From: Streptomyces sp. ISL-12
GTDB taxonomy: Bacteria; Actinomycetota; Actinomycetes; Streptomycetales; Streptomycetaceae
Assembly: GCF_018614415.1 (NCBI RefSeq)
Contig: NZ_JAGGOO010000064.1
Span: 1-47,426 of the forward strand
Direction of reading: 5' to 3'
Length of the DNA: 47,426 bases
In this document: positions 17,391 to 26,649 of the stretch, piece after piece
How positions within the stretch are numbered: position 1 is the first letter of the stretch
Layout of the letters: the number at the start of each line of letters is the position of its first letter
Position numbers and translations under genes: made by a program
The notes under the pieces: model-generated
Seen by the model: only the letters and a program-made list of their open reading frames with translations
The model's database searches: none
Told to the model about the DNA's origin: nothing

Positions 17391-18761
17391 GTGAGGCTGA
17401 ACGACACAGGCGACGAGAGCCGTGGCCACCGCAGACCGCTGCGCCGACGGGCCTTCCTGGGAGGTTCGGTCGCCGCGGCGGCGGCGACCGCCGCGGGCGG
17501 CGCCTGGGCGGTGGCCGCTGACGCGGAGACCGGGGGCGGCAGCGACGGGCTGCGGGTCGGGGCGGGACGGGCGGTGATCGAACTGCCCTCGTCGCTGCTC
17601 CCACTGGACGGCTTCACCACCGTCCACGACGACCTCTACGTACGGGTGCTGCTGGTACACGGCGCCGAGCGGAGCGTCGCACTGGTCGTCCTCGATCTGA
17701 CCTCGATCAGTTCCGAGGGGGTCGCCGCGCTGCGGACGATCGTCTCCGACGCGGCCGATGTCGAGCCGGCCGACATCCTCATGACCGTCACCCACACCTT
17801 CTCCACCCCGCACATTCAGCCGTGCAGCGGAGTGTCGTCACCGTTCATGGCGCAGGTCTCGCAAGCCGCCTCCACCGCGGTCGCGGCAGCGGTCACGTCC
17901 CTGCGTGCGGGCAGGGTGGGGCACGGCTCCGGCGAGTGCGACGTGAACGTCAACCGGGACGTGCTGACGGCCGACGGCTGGTGGCTGGGGACCGGCGAGT
18001 CCGGAACCTCCGACAAGAGCGTCGGCGTGACCCGTTTCGACGACGCCGACGGCAACGCGATCGCCGTCCTGGTCAACTACGCGGTGCAGTCCTCGGTGAT
18101 GCTGGACTCGGTCATGGCGAGCGGCGACCACCCGGTCACCACCGACCTGGCGGGCTCGGCGGTCGCGCACGTGGAGAAGCAGTTCGGCGGCGACACCGTG
18201 GGTTTCTTCCTGGTGGGCGCGTGCGGCGACCAGGCACCGGCGTTCCGGTCCAAGCGGTACACCGTGGACAAGGACCGGAACTGGTCCCAGACGGACGCCT
18301 CCGACGCCGGCTGGCTGCTGCTGACCGTCCAGGGTGAACGGCTGGGCACCGAGGTCGTCCGGGTCACCCGGGCGATCAGGACCGGCTCCGATTCGACACT
18401 TGAGCTGGTCACCTCCTCCGTCACCGTCGGCGCCGTGCAGCAGGGGCGTGCGACGGCGCCCACGAAGGAGTACACGTTCACTCCCGACGGAACGGCCGAG
18501 GTGCCGCTCTGGGCGCTCCAGATCGGCAACGGGGTGTTCACCGGGGTGGCGCCCGAACTGTCCGCGGAGACCGGCCTGAGCATCAAGAAGCACTCGCCCT
18601 TCGCGTACACAACGGTGCTGTCGATGCTCGACGGCGGTGCCAAGAACATGGCGGACTCGCGCAGTTACGCCCGCATCACCTACGAGGCCGTCGACTCCGC
18701 CTATGCCCAGGGGTCGGCGGAGCGGGTCGCCACGAAGATCGGTGACCTGCTGCACGACTGA
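17391..18761 (+). CDS. Tat-exported ceramidase-like hydrolase
   Basis: A 456-aa protein from a GTG at 17391. The signal contains RRRAFLGGSVAAAAA, a good Tat motif. The mature part follows the N-terminal layout of neutral/alkaline ceramidase-like proteins: an initial VGAGRAVI strand, DDLYVRVLLV, VVLDLTSIS, then VTHTFSTPH where metal-binding ceramidases have a THTH-type motif, and SGDHP with a later GACGDQAP. It is shorter than full ceramidases and lacks the C-terminal Ig-like domain, so it may act on another amide or ester. It is followed 48 nt later by the secreted esterase at 18810, probably in the same transcript. Confidence 0.65.
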   Translation: MRLNDTGDESRGHRRPLRRRAFLGGSVAAAAATAAGGAWAVAADAETGGGSDGLRVGAGRAVIELPSSLLPLDGFTTVHDDLYVRVLLVHGAERSVALVVLDLTSISSEGVAALRTIVSDAADVEPADILMTVTHTFSTPHIQPCSGVSSPFMAQVSQAASTAVAAAVTSLRAGRVGHGSGECDVNVNRDVLTADGWWLGTGESGTSDKSVGVTRFDDADGNAIAVLVNYAVQSSVMLDSVMASGDHPVTTDLAGSAVAHVEKQFGGDTVGFFLVGACGDQAPAFRSKRYTVDKDRNWSQTDASDAGWLLLTVQGERLGTEVVRVTRAIRTGSDSTLELVTSSVTVGAVQQGRATAPTKEYTFTPDGTAEVPLWALQIGNGVFTGVAPELSAETGLSIKKHSPFAYTTVLSMLDGGAKNMADSRSYARITYEAVDSAYAQGSAERVATKIGDLLHD

Positions 18762-18809
18762 CCCATTCCCCCACCAGTTGAGCAACGGACAGCAGGAGGA
18801 GAACGGACC

Positions 18810-20195
18810 ATGAGAAGGCGCGCGTTCGTCGCGAGTGCGGCAGGGGCCGCTGTGGCCGTGATCGGAGGGGCGGCGGCGTACGGCTCCGCGTCGGCGGCTC
18901 AGGAGCCGGACAGCAGCGGGCACATCACCGGTGCCACCGCCGTCACCGAGGTTTTCGGAGACGGGCTCAAGCTCATCGCCGTCGCGCTGCAGTACGACGC
19001 GGTGATCAAGAACGCGAAGCTGTCGACCGGAACGTTCACGGTGGCCGACCGCACCGTCACCAAGGTGTACGCCAGTACCGCGCCGGCCCCCGCGGAGAAG
19101 GGCCGCGACGGCCGGTACGTCATCGTCGAGATGTCCCCGGACGACGAGGCCGCGGCCCTGACCGAGAGCGGCATGGGCGGTTCCGGCGGGACTCCGCCGA
19201 GCGGCTCGCCCAGTGGTTCCCCCAGCGGGTCGCCGAGCGGCTCACCGTCCAGCGGCACCGGCCAGCAGGGCGGAGGCACCAAGGAGGCCGTCGCCACCGT
19301 CGTCCAGGCGGGGGATGTCGTCACCGCGCGGGGCACCGTCTACCCCGCCGACGCCACCGGTGTCACCACCACCGCCGTGACGAACCTGGTCGTCGACGAC
19401 TTCGAGCAGCTCACCTTCACCGATCCCGCGACCGGCAACACCCTCGACTACAACCTGTACACGCCCAAGGGCTACGACAAGCGGAAGTCCTACCCGCTGG
19501 TGCTGTTCATGCACGACGCCAGTGTGCTGAGCACCGAGACGACCACGACCCTGACCCAGGGCAACGGCGCCGTCTGCTGGGCCTCACCGCAGGACCAGGC
19601 GAAGCGTCCGGCATTCGTTCTGGCGCCCCAGTACTCCAGTGTGGTCGTCGACGACCACGGCGGCTACACGGTGACCGACATGCTCGACACCACGGTCAAC
19701 CTGGTCAACAGTCTCACCGAGACCTACAGCATCGACACCGACCGCCTCTACACCACCGGCCAGTCCATGGGCGCGATCATGTCGATCGTCATGGACATCG
19801 AGTATCCCGACCTGTTCGCCGCCTCCTACATCGTGGCCGGCCAGTGGGACACCAGCCTGGTCGGTCCCATGGCCGACGACAAGCTGTGGATCACCGTCTC
19901 CCAGGGCGACGAGAACGCCTATCCCGGCCAGAACGCCATCACCGCCGCGCTGGAGGAGGACGGCGCGACCGTCGCCCGCGCGGTGTGGGACGGCACCTCG
20001 ACCGAGAAGGAGTTCGCGGCCGACGTCAAGAGGCTCCTCGCGCAAAAGGCCGCCGTCAACTACGTGGCCTTCGAGGCGGGTACGGTCGTACCCGCCGACC
20101 AGGAGGACAACTCGCTGAACAACCACCTCAACACCTGGCGCATCGCCTACGGCATCGAAGGCATCCGGGAGTGGATCTTCCAGCAGCGCAAGTGA
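18810..20195 (+). CDS. Secreted esterase with N-terminal Ig-like domain and GSPS linker
   Basis: A 461-aa protein with a strong AGGAGGAG ribosome-binding site and a Tat-like signal (MRRRAFVASAAG). Residues ~40-115 match the Ig-like domain that precedes secreted PHB-depolymerase-type esterases. A linker of repeated GSPS units follows (~130-155), then the hydrolase domain with LFMHDASV, nucleophile TGQSMG (~315), AGQWD and GDENAYPG. It is a paralog of the lipoprotein at 16106, but soluble and carrying an extra domain. A 12-bp hairpin terminator follows the stop by 3 nt. It probably cleaves polymer or plant esters; substrate unknown. Confidence 0.8.
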   Translation: MRRRAFVASAAGAAVAVIGGAAAYGSASAAQEPDSSGHITGATAVTEVFGDGLKLIAVALQYDAVIKNAKLSTGTFTVADRTVTKVYASTAPAPAEKGRDGRYVIVEMSPDDEAAALTESGMGGSGGTPPSGSPSGSPSGSPSGSPSSGTGQQGGGTKEAVATVVQAGDVVTARGTVYPADATGVTTTAVTNLVVDDFEQLTFTDPATGNTLDYNLYTPKGYDKRKSYPLVLFMHDASVLSTETTTTLTQGNGAVCWASPQDQAKRPAFVLAPQYSSVVVDDHGGYTVTDMLDTTVNLVNSLTETYSIDTDRLYTTGQSMGAIMSIVMDIEYPDLFAASYIVAGQWDTSLVGPMADDKLWITVSQGDENAYPGQNAITAALEEDGATVARAVWDGTSTEKEFAADVKRLLAQKAAVNYVAFEAGTVVPADQEDNSLNNHLNTWRIAYGIEGIREWIFQQRK

Positions 20196-20198
20196 CCC

Positions 20199-20231
20199 GC
20201 GGGGAGCCGGACCGGCCGGCCGGCTCCCCGC
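20199..20231. terminator. Strong bidirectional hairpin terminator
   Basis: Arms 20199-20210 and 20220-20231 (GCGGGGAGCCGG and its complement) form a 12-bp perfect stem with a 9-nt loop. The hairpin sits between the convergent secreted esterase and the GH3 pseudogene, so it can serve both strands. No U-tract is present, as is common in Streptomyces. Confidence 0.75.
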
Positions 20232-20242
20232 AGTCCGCGGCC

Positions 20243-22356
20243 TCAGCAGCCGCACCCGGGCGGGCAGTCACCGCACCCGTCCGCCGTCGCACCCGCCGCC
20301 GGAGCGCAGCACCCCTTGCCCTGCCAGGCGTCGCGGCCCTCCTTCACAGCGAGGGCGGCGATGACGAGGGCCGCGGCGGGATCGGCCCAGGACCAGCCGA
20401 GGGCGGCGTTCAGCACCAGGCCCGCCAGGAGCGCCGCGGACAGGTAGGTGCACAGCAGCGTCTGCCGGGAGTCGGCGACCGCGCTCGCGGAGACCTCCAC
20501 CGTGCGGCGGCCGGCGGGCAGGACCCAGCGCCCCTTGCCGGTGTCCCAGTAGGACAGGCGGCGTTCGTCGACGCGCAGGGTGAGCAGGCGGGACTGTCCC
20601 GGGCGCAGTTCGATCCGTTCGAAGGCGGCCAGGGTCCTGACCGGCATGTCGACGGGTGCGTGCGGCGGCGGGCCGACGTAGACCTGCGGCACCTCGGCGC
20701 CGCGCCGCTCGCCGGTGTTGGCGACGGTGAACGACACCTCCAGGCCGTCGCGCACCTCGCTCACCGACAGCCGCCCGTAGCCGAACCGGGGCGAGGCGGC
20801 CGAGCCGAGCTGGCTGCCGTCGAGGGAGAGCGAGGCCGCCCCTCGCCACGCCTGGATCATCAGCCGGTACTCGCCGGTCGTCGGCGGGGTGAGGGTGCCG
20901 GTCCACACATAGGAGGAGCCGACCGGGAGTGCCTGGTCGCCGGTGAAGTCGACGGTCGGGTCGATGGTGGCGGCGCCGCCCGCGGCCGGGGTACGGGTCA
21001 GCCCGTGACCGGTGCCGCCGTCGGGCGTGAGCACGTCGGCCGGCACGGTGGTGCCGGTGAGGTCCACGCCGACGGCGTGGCGCGGGTCGGTGTCCCCGCT
21101 GCGGCGCAGGGCGTCGAGCAGGGAGACCATGCGGTCCTCGAAGCCGTAGGCCCGTTCCCCGGAGACGGACACGGCGACCTGGGCGGCGGTCGGTCCGATC
21201 AGCGCCAGTGAGCGCAGCGCGGCCCGGCCGAGCGGCAGCGCGCCGTCGTTGGCGAGCAGGACCGCGCCCTGGGTGGCGACCTCGCGGGCGGTGCGGGCGC
21301 CGGCCTCGACATCGATGGCGGCACGGGCGGACTTGCGGCTGCCGTCCAGCAGGCCGAAGCGGTCGTACTGGCCGAGGATGCGGGTGATTGTGGTGTCGAG
21401 GGCCGACTCGGGGATGGTGCCGTCCTGGACGGCCTGCTCGAGCGGGTCGCCGAAGTAGGTGCCGTCCGGCATCTGCATGTCGAGGCCGTCCTCGACGCTG
21501 ATGCTGTGCACGGAGTTCCAGTCCGAGGTGACGAAGCCCTCGAAGCCGAGTCCGCCGCGGAGGATGTCGGTCAGGGTGGTGCGGTTCTCGGTGTTCCACT
21601 CGCCGTTGAGGTGGTTGTAGGCCGCCATCACCGAGGAGACCCCGGCGCGGACCACCGCCTCCCAGGCCGGCAGGTACATCTCGTGGAGGGTGCGGTCGTC
21701 GACGCGGAAGTCGAAGTTGGTCGCCGGGTCGTCGGGGTCGGAGCGGTTCAGTTCGCCGTTGCGCTGGTTGTTGGCGAGGTAGTGCTTGGCCATGGCGAGC
21801 ATGCCCTGGGCCTGGACGCCTTCGATCTGGGCGACGGCGAGTCGCGCGTTGAGGTGGGGGTCTTCGCCGGTCTGGTCTTTGTTGCGGCTGAAGTAGAGGG
21901 CCCGGGACAGCTCGATCTGCGGGGCCAGCAGGACGTCCATCCGCAGGGCGCGGCCCTCACGTCCCATCACCTACCCGTACTCGCGGGCCAGTTCGGGATG
22001 AAGGAGGCGGCCAGCGTGGACACCGGGGGGAGACCGGTGGCGGAGGCGGCGACGTTGACGCCGGCCGGGCCGTCGCTCATCCGCAGTGGCGGTATGCCGA
22101 GGCGCGGCACGCCGGGCAGGTAGCCGGCCTGGCCCAGGCGCTCGGGGTCGGTCGCGCCGTGCACCAGGGAGATCTTCTCGTCCAGGGTCAGTCGGGCCAG
22201 CAGTCCGCGGACCTCGGAGCCGGCGTCAGCGGGTCTGGCCACCGCGGCAGGTTCCAGCAGCGCGAGGAAGGCGACGGCAGCCGCCGCGGAGCCGAACCCC
22301 TTCAAGACGTCCCGGCGGCTGCGGACGGACGGGATGTGGTCGTCGGAGTGAGGCAT
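20243..22356 (-). pseudogene. Broken GH3 beta-glucosidase fused to a cation-transporter tail
   Basis: From the ATG at 22356 a Tat signal (SRRDVLKGFGSAAAA) leads into a GH3 glycosidase: LTLDEKISLVHGATDP, PPLRMSDGPAGV, then a broken segment and onward through AKHYLANNQ, the nucleophile in FVTSDWNS, and the FN3-like C-terminus. Near 21985 one base is lost (SF then a shifted PELAREYG) and a TAG follows, so the enzyme is interrupted between residues ~125 and 140. The last ~75 residues are not GH3: DSRQTLLCTYLSAALLAG, two membrane helices and a Cys-rich end (GCGDCPPGCGC) typical of a cation transporter. A deletion apparently joined the two genes in frame. Convergent with 18810. Confidence 0.8.
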
Positions 22357-22628
22357 GAGGGCGTTCCCTTTCCCTGCGGCGCACGTCGTCAGACACACCG
22401 CCCGGCGCTCCCCTGACACAGGGCAGGCCGAAGAGGTCGCCTGGCCCCGGGTGCCGGGCGGGTGCGGACCGAGTGTCGACGGGGCGGCGCTCGTGGCCAA
22501 CGCTTCAAGCGAGCGCGGTAGTTGCCGAGAGTCGCGCGTTCGACTACCGAAACTCCTGCTGACCAGCCGGTCAACAAGACGGTGACCGCACGAGATCCGC
22601 CTTCAGAGGCTGAAGAAAAATATGTCGC

Positions 22629-22644
22629 GCATATTGCTGACAAT
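22629..22644 (+). promoter_or_regulatory. Putative operator, copy 2 (ATTG-N4-CAAT)
   Basis: Reads GCATATTGCTGACAAT, matching 13 of 16 positions of the site upstream of the tannase-like gene and in the same orientation relative to its target. It is 98 nt before the GTG of the carboxylesterase at 22743, and also lies between that gene and the divergent GH3 pseudogene. Confidence 0.55.
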
Positions 22645-22742
22645 ATTGCCGCCCGGTTACGTTCGCAGTCGGCCACAGACAACTCACATCCAACAGCCCG
22701 TCCCGCCGGTCACTTGGTGGCGGCCCCTTACTTGGAGGTTGT

Positions 22743-24332
22743 GTGTTCAAACGTGTCTTGAGGCGCCCGCTCGCCGCGCTCGCGGCGTCCGCCCTGCTGC
22801 CCGCCCTGGCTCTGGTGGCCTCCGCGTCCACCGCCAGTTCGGCGTCCGGACCGGACGCGGACCGCGCCGCTCCTGTCGTGCGGACGGACAGCGGCCTGGT
22901 CCAGGGGGTGACCACCGACCGGGCGGACCGTTTCCTGGGTCTGCCGTACGCGGCCCCGCCCGTACGTGACCTGCGCTTCGCGCCGCCCGCCGCGCCCTCC
23001 TCCTGGAAGGGCGTGCGCGAGGCGGACCAGCAGTCGCCCGCCTGTCTGCAGTTCCAGCCCTCCGGCATACGGGAGGAGCAGGCCGTCAGCGAGGACTGCC
23101 TCTACCTGGACGTCTACCGCCCCAGTGGCACCAAGCCCGGTGCGCGGCTGCCCGTGCTGGTGTGGTTCCACGGCGGTGCCAACACCCAGGGCACCGGCGT
23201 CATCTACGGCGGCGGCAGCATGGCCGCCAAGAGCGACGTCATCGTCGTCACCGTCAACTACCGCCTCGGCGCCCTCGGTTTCCTCGCCCACCCGGCGCTG
23301 AGCGAACAGACGCCGGGTGGTTCGGGCAACTACGCCCGGATGGACCAGGTGGCGTCCCTGAAGTGGGTCCAGGACAACATCACGCGCTTCGGTGGCGACA
23401 CCGGCAACGTCACCATCGCCGGCCAGTCGGCGGGCGGCGGCGCCGTCTGCGACCTGATGGCCATGCCGTCGGCGCGCGGCCTGTTCGACAAGGCCGCGGT
23501 GCAGAGTTCGCAGTGCCTCCAGTCGCAGTCGACCCTCGCGGCCGGCGAGCAGAGCGGGGTCGGCTACGCCGAGGCGGTCGGCTGCACCGACGAGGCCACT
23601 GTCGTGGCCTGCCTGCGCAAGGCGTGGCCGGGCACCCTGATCGCGCACCAGGGCGAGTACCTGGGCGGCTCCAAGGTCGGCGGCTCCGTGCTGCCCAAGA
23701 CGTTCCGGCAGGCGCTGGCCGACGGGACCTGGAACGCGGTGCCGGTGCTGACCGGCAACACCCGCTCTGAGAACCGCCTCGCCTCCGAGGCGCTCGCCGA
23801 CCTCACTCCGGAAGGGTTCGCGGAGCAGGTCCGCGAGGACTACGGCGACCGGGCCGACCGGGTGCTGGAGCTGTATCCGCTGGCGGACTTCGACAACCCC
23901 TGGGACGCCCTTACCCAGATCCGGACCGACGTCCAGCGCGCGTGCACCAACCAGCAGGCCGCGCAGCTGATCTCGGCCAAGGCGCCCGTCTACCGGTACG
24001 AGTTCGACGACCCGACCTCGCCGACGCTGTACGGCTTCGCCATCCCCGGCAAGGACATGTCAAACGCGCACAGCGCCGAACTCGCCTACCTCTTCGACTT
24101 CGCCCTCGGCGAGAAACCCCTCACCGCGCGGCAGGAGAAGCTGGCCGACCAGATGATCGCCTACTGGGGCGCGTTCGCCCACAGCGGCGCTCCGAAGGCC
24201 AAGGGTGAGCCGGCCTGGCCGCGGTACACCGAGGCTGCCGACTGGCCGGTCATGCAGCTGCGCACGGCCGGTGCCAGCAAGGTGATCAGCAGCTACTCGG
24301 CCGACCACCACTGCGACTTCTGGCTGTCCTGA
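22743..24332 (+). CDS. Secreted type-B carboxylesterase
   Basis: A 529-aa carboxylesterase from the GTG at 22743, preceded by TTGGAGG. A Sec signal spans residues ~1-35. Family motifs: EDCLYLDVY (~117), WFHGGA oxyanion region (~141), nucleophile Ser229 in AGQSAGGG, an acidic residue in RSENR (~340) where the family usually has NEEG, and His in NAHSAEL (~440). It begins a two-gene unit with the homologous esterase at 24388 (55-nt gap). The putative operator 98 nt upstream is shared with the tannase-like gene, so this pair may be induced by the same signal. Substrate unknown. Confidence 0.85.
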   Translation: MFKRVLRRPLAALAASALLPALALVASASTASSASGPDADRAAPVVRTDSGLVQGVTTDRADRFLGLPYAAPPVRDLRFAPPAAPSSWKGVREADQQSPACLQFQPSGIREEQAVSEDCLYLDVYRPSGTKPGARLPVLVWFHGGANTQGTGVIYGGGSMAAKSDVIVVTVNYRLGALGFLAHPALSEQTPGGSGNYARMDQVASLKWVQDNITRFGGDTGNVTIAGQSAGGGAVCDLMAMPSARGLFDKAAVQSSQCLQSQSTLAAGEQSGVGYAEAVGCTDEATVVACLRKAWPGTLIAHQGEYLGGSKVGGSVLPKTFRQALADGTWNAVPVLTGNTRSENRLASEALADLTPEGFAEQVREDYGDRADRVLELYPLADFDNPWDALTQIRTDVQRACTNQQAAQLISAKAPVYRYEFDDPTSPTLYGFAIPGKDMSNAHSAELAYLFDFALGEKPLTARQEKLADQMIAYWGAFAHSGAPKAKGEPAWPRYTEAADWPVMQLRTAGASKVISSYSADHHCDFWLS

Positions 24333-24387
24333 CGTCATCGCGTCGCCGACCGTTTCCGGCACACCCGCACGCAGAAAGCAGGGAGCC

Positions 24388-26049
24388 ATGAGACCGTCCA
24401 CCACCCCGTCCACCACCCGGCGCGGCACCGTCCGCGCCGCCCTGACCGCCCTCGGGCTGCTCGCCCTCGGACTCACCCCGCTCGCCGCCCAGGCCCAGTC
24501 GTCCACGTCGGCGGGCGGCCGTCCCGTCTCGGACGTGGTGCAGACCAGCCAGGGCAAGGTCCGCGGCACCGACCGCACCGGCTACGACGCCTGGCTGGGC
24601 ATCCCCTACGCCGACGCCGGCCGCTGGGAAGCGCCCCGGGCCGCCGCGAAGTGGTCCGGCGTCCGCGACGCCACCTCGTTCGGCGACCGGTGCGCGCAGA
24701 ACAGCGGCTGGGACCCCGGCTACGAGCAGACCATCACCACCGAGGACTGCCTCGACCTCAACGTCTACGTCCCCGACTCCGCCCGCGCCAGGACACCGGT
24801 CCTGGTGTGGATCCACGGCGGCGGCTTCACCGGCGGCGCCGGCCAGGACACCAACCCGCGCAAGTTCGTCACTCAGACCGGCGCGATCGTCGTCACCATC
24901 AACTACCGCCTCGGCGTCCTGGGCACCCTCAACCTCCCCCAGCTCCAGGCGGAGAGCGAGGACGGCCCCGGCAACTTCGGCCTCCTCGACCAGCAGGCCG
25001 CCCTGCGCTGGGTGCACTCCAACATCGCCCGCTTCGGCGGCGACCCAGGGAACGTCACCATCGCCGGCCAGTCCGCCGGCGCCGGCTCGGTCTGCGACCA
25101 CCTCGCCTCCCCCACCGCCAAGGGACTCTTCTCCCGCGCCGTCATCATGAGCGGCGGCTGCAGCCTCCAGTCCGCCGCCTCCGGCCAGGCGCAGAGCACC
25201 GCCTTCGTCAAGGAGACCGGCTGCGCCACCGCCGCCGACATCCTGGCCTGCCTGCGCGCCAAGCCCGCCGCCGACCTGCTCGCCGCGCAGAAGAAGGCCG
25301 GCGTCAGCCTCTCCACCGGCGGACGCGCCTTCCCGGTCGACCCGGCCACCGCGGTGCGGACCGGCCGGTTCAACCGGGTCCCGGTCATGCTGGGCCAGAC
25401 CGACAGCGAACGCGGCCTGTCCACCTTTCAGAACTACGACTACCTCGGTACGCCGATGACGGCCGGCCAGTACGAGGACGCCGTTCGCTCCGCCTACGGT
25501 GAGGACGCCGACGCCGTACTCGCCGAGTATCCGCTCAGCGACTACGCCACCCCGGGCGAGGCGTGGACCGACGCCCAGAACGGCTCCACCTCCTACACCC
25601 GCTGGCAGCTCACCCGTACCCTGTCGAAGTGGGTGCCCACCTACGCCTACGAGTTCGCCGAGAGCGACACCCCGCACTTCACGTCCATCTTCCGCATCCA
25701 GCAGGAGAGCCGGGCCGCCCGCGACTTCCCGTTCGGCGGCGCGATCCACGTCGACGACCTCGGCTACCTCTGGGACTACCTCGGCCAGACCCTCCCCTAC
25801 GACGACGACCAGCTCGAACTCTCCCGCCAGATGATCGAGTACTGGGACCGGTTCACCGCGTCCGGCGACCCCAACGGCCCGGACACTCCGTCCTGGCCCA
25901 GGTTCAGCGACCGGACGGGCACGCTGATGTCGCTCGTCGCCTGCGACACCGCACCGGCGAGCGGTGACGCCCCGGCCGCCTGCTCCAAGGCGAGCCGTGA
26001 CTTCCCCGAAGAACACAACCTCGCCTTCTGGCAGAAGCTGCTGTCCTGA
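24388..26049 (+). CDS. Secreted type-B carboxylesterase
   Basis: A 553-aa carboxylesterase with AGGGAG before the ATG and a Sec signal ending near AQAQ (~37). Motifs: EDCLDLNVYVPD (~119), WIHGGGF (~141), nucleophile Ser229 in AGQSAGAG, an acidic residue in DSERG (~344) and probable His in GGAIHVDDL (~455). Compared with the neighbour at 22743 it has a more canonical GGGF oxyanion hole and a longer C-terminal Cys-containing segment. It probably shares a transcript with that gene and is closed by the hairpin at 26067-26099. It is the last intact gene of the esterase island. Confidence 0.85.
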   Translation: MRPSTTPSTTRRGTVRAALTALGLLALGLTPLAAQAQSSTSAGGRPVSDVVQTSQGKVRGTDRTGYDAWLGIPYADAGRWEAPRAAAKWSGVRDATSFGDRCAQNSGWDPGYEQTITTEDCLDLNVYVPDSARARTPVLVWIHGGGFTGGAGQDTNPRKFVTQTGAIVVTINYRLGVLGTLNLPQLQAESEDGPGNFGLLDQQAALRWVHSNIARFGGDPGNVTIAGQSAGAGSVCDHLASPTAKGLFSRAVIMSGGCSLQSAASGQAQSTAFVKETGCATAADILACLRAKPAADLLAAQKKAGVSLSTGGRAFPVDPATAVRTGRFNRVPVMLGQTDSERGLSTFQNYDYLGTPMTAGQYEDAVRSAYGEDADAVLAEYPLSDYATPGEAWTDAQNGSTSYTRWQLTRTLSKWVPTYAYEFAESDTPHFTSIFRIQQESRAARDFPFGGAIHVDDLGYLWDYLGQTLPYDDDQLELSRQMIEYWDRFTASGDPNGPDTPSWPRFSDRTGTLMSLVACDTAPASGDAPAACSKASRDFPEEHNLAFWQKLLS

Positions 26050-26066
26050 CCGGCCCACACGCGAAC

Positions 26067-26099
26067 CGGGCCCGGCACGCATCCCGCGCGCCGGGCCCG
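26067..26099 (+). terminator. Hairpin terminator after the esterase pair
   Basis: Arms 26067-26076 and 26090-26099 (CGGGCCCGGC and complement) make a 10-bp perfect stem with a 13-nt loop, 17 nt after the stop codon of the carboxylesterase. Confidence 0.7.
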
Positions 26100-26105
26100 C
26101 CCGTG

Positions 26106-26309
26106 TGCCGTACAGCGCACCCGGGGCAGCACCTCCTCCCCGAAGCCGCGCAGCGTGCGCTCCAGTTCGTCGAGGCCGCCGCGGTTGGCGAGCCACATGC
26201 GGTGCACTCCGCGGTCGGTCAGTTCCTCGATCCGCCGAATCCAGTCGGAGGCGTCGCCCGCAATGCCCCAGCGGTCCATCGCGAAGCCGGCCAGCCCCAG
26301 CTCGGGCGA
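26106..26309 (-). pseudogene. Luciferase-like (LLM) oxidoreductase, C-terminal fragment
   Basis: About 65 minus-strand residues read like the end of an F420- or FMN-dependent luciferase-like monooxygenase: SPELGLAGFAMDRWGIAGD, WIRRIEELTDRGVHRMWL and ERTLRGFGEEVLPRV. The upstream four fifths of the gene are absent because an IS630-type fragment adjoins at ~26310. No in-frame stop at the expected place is seen. A relic of the chromosomal gene that was hit by the IS. Confidence 0.6.
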
Positions 26310-26585
26310 AGAAGAACCGCGTCGAGCTGTGCTTCACCCCGACCTACGCCTCCTGGGCCAACCCGATCGAAGCCCACTTCGGACCGCTGCGGCAATTCAC
26401 CGTCGCCAACTCCCACCGCCCCAACCACACCATCCAGACTCGAACCCTGCATGCCTACCTGCGCTGGCGCAACACCAACGCCCGCCACCCGGACGTCCTC
26501 GCGGCCCAGCGCAAGGGAACGTGCCCGGATCCGCAGCGAGAAGGGCATCCGCTGGGGCGGCAGACCCATCACCGCCGCGGCCTGA
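26310..26585 (+). mobile_element. IS630-family transposase, C-terminal fragment
   Basis: Encodes the end of an IS630-type DDE transposase: VELCFTPTYASWANPIEAHF carries the conserved TPxYxxWxNxIE signature containing the last catalytic Glu, followed by LRWRNTNARHP. A frameshift near 26515 separates this from the native tail RIRSEKGIRWGGR, which ends at TGA 26583. The N-terminal two thirds are missing, so the element is dead. Confidence 0.75.
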
Positions 26586-26649
26586 ACGAACGAACAGCAC
26601 AGCCCCCACCCCCTCCCCCACAGACAACGTGCCTTGCGAGGAGCGCCAC

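Noticed and set aside
19190..19260. Short tandem repeats as a CRISPR or VNTR
   Set aside because: They encode the GSPS linker of a secreted esterase; there are no spacers and the repeats follow codon periodicity.
24286..26337. 683-residue minus-strand frame
   Set aside because: It is the antisense shadow of the carboxylesterase at 24388: Gly/Val/Asp-rich with no domain sense, as expected opposite a GC-rich gene.
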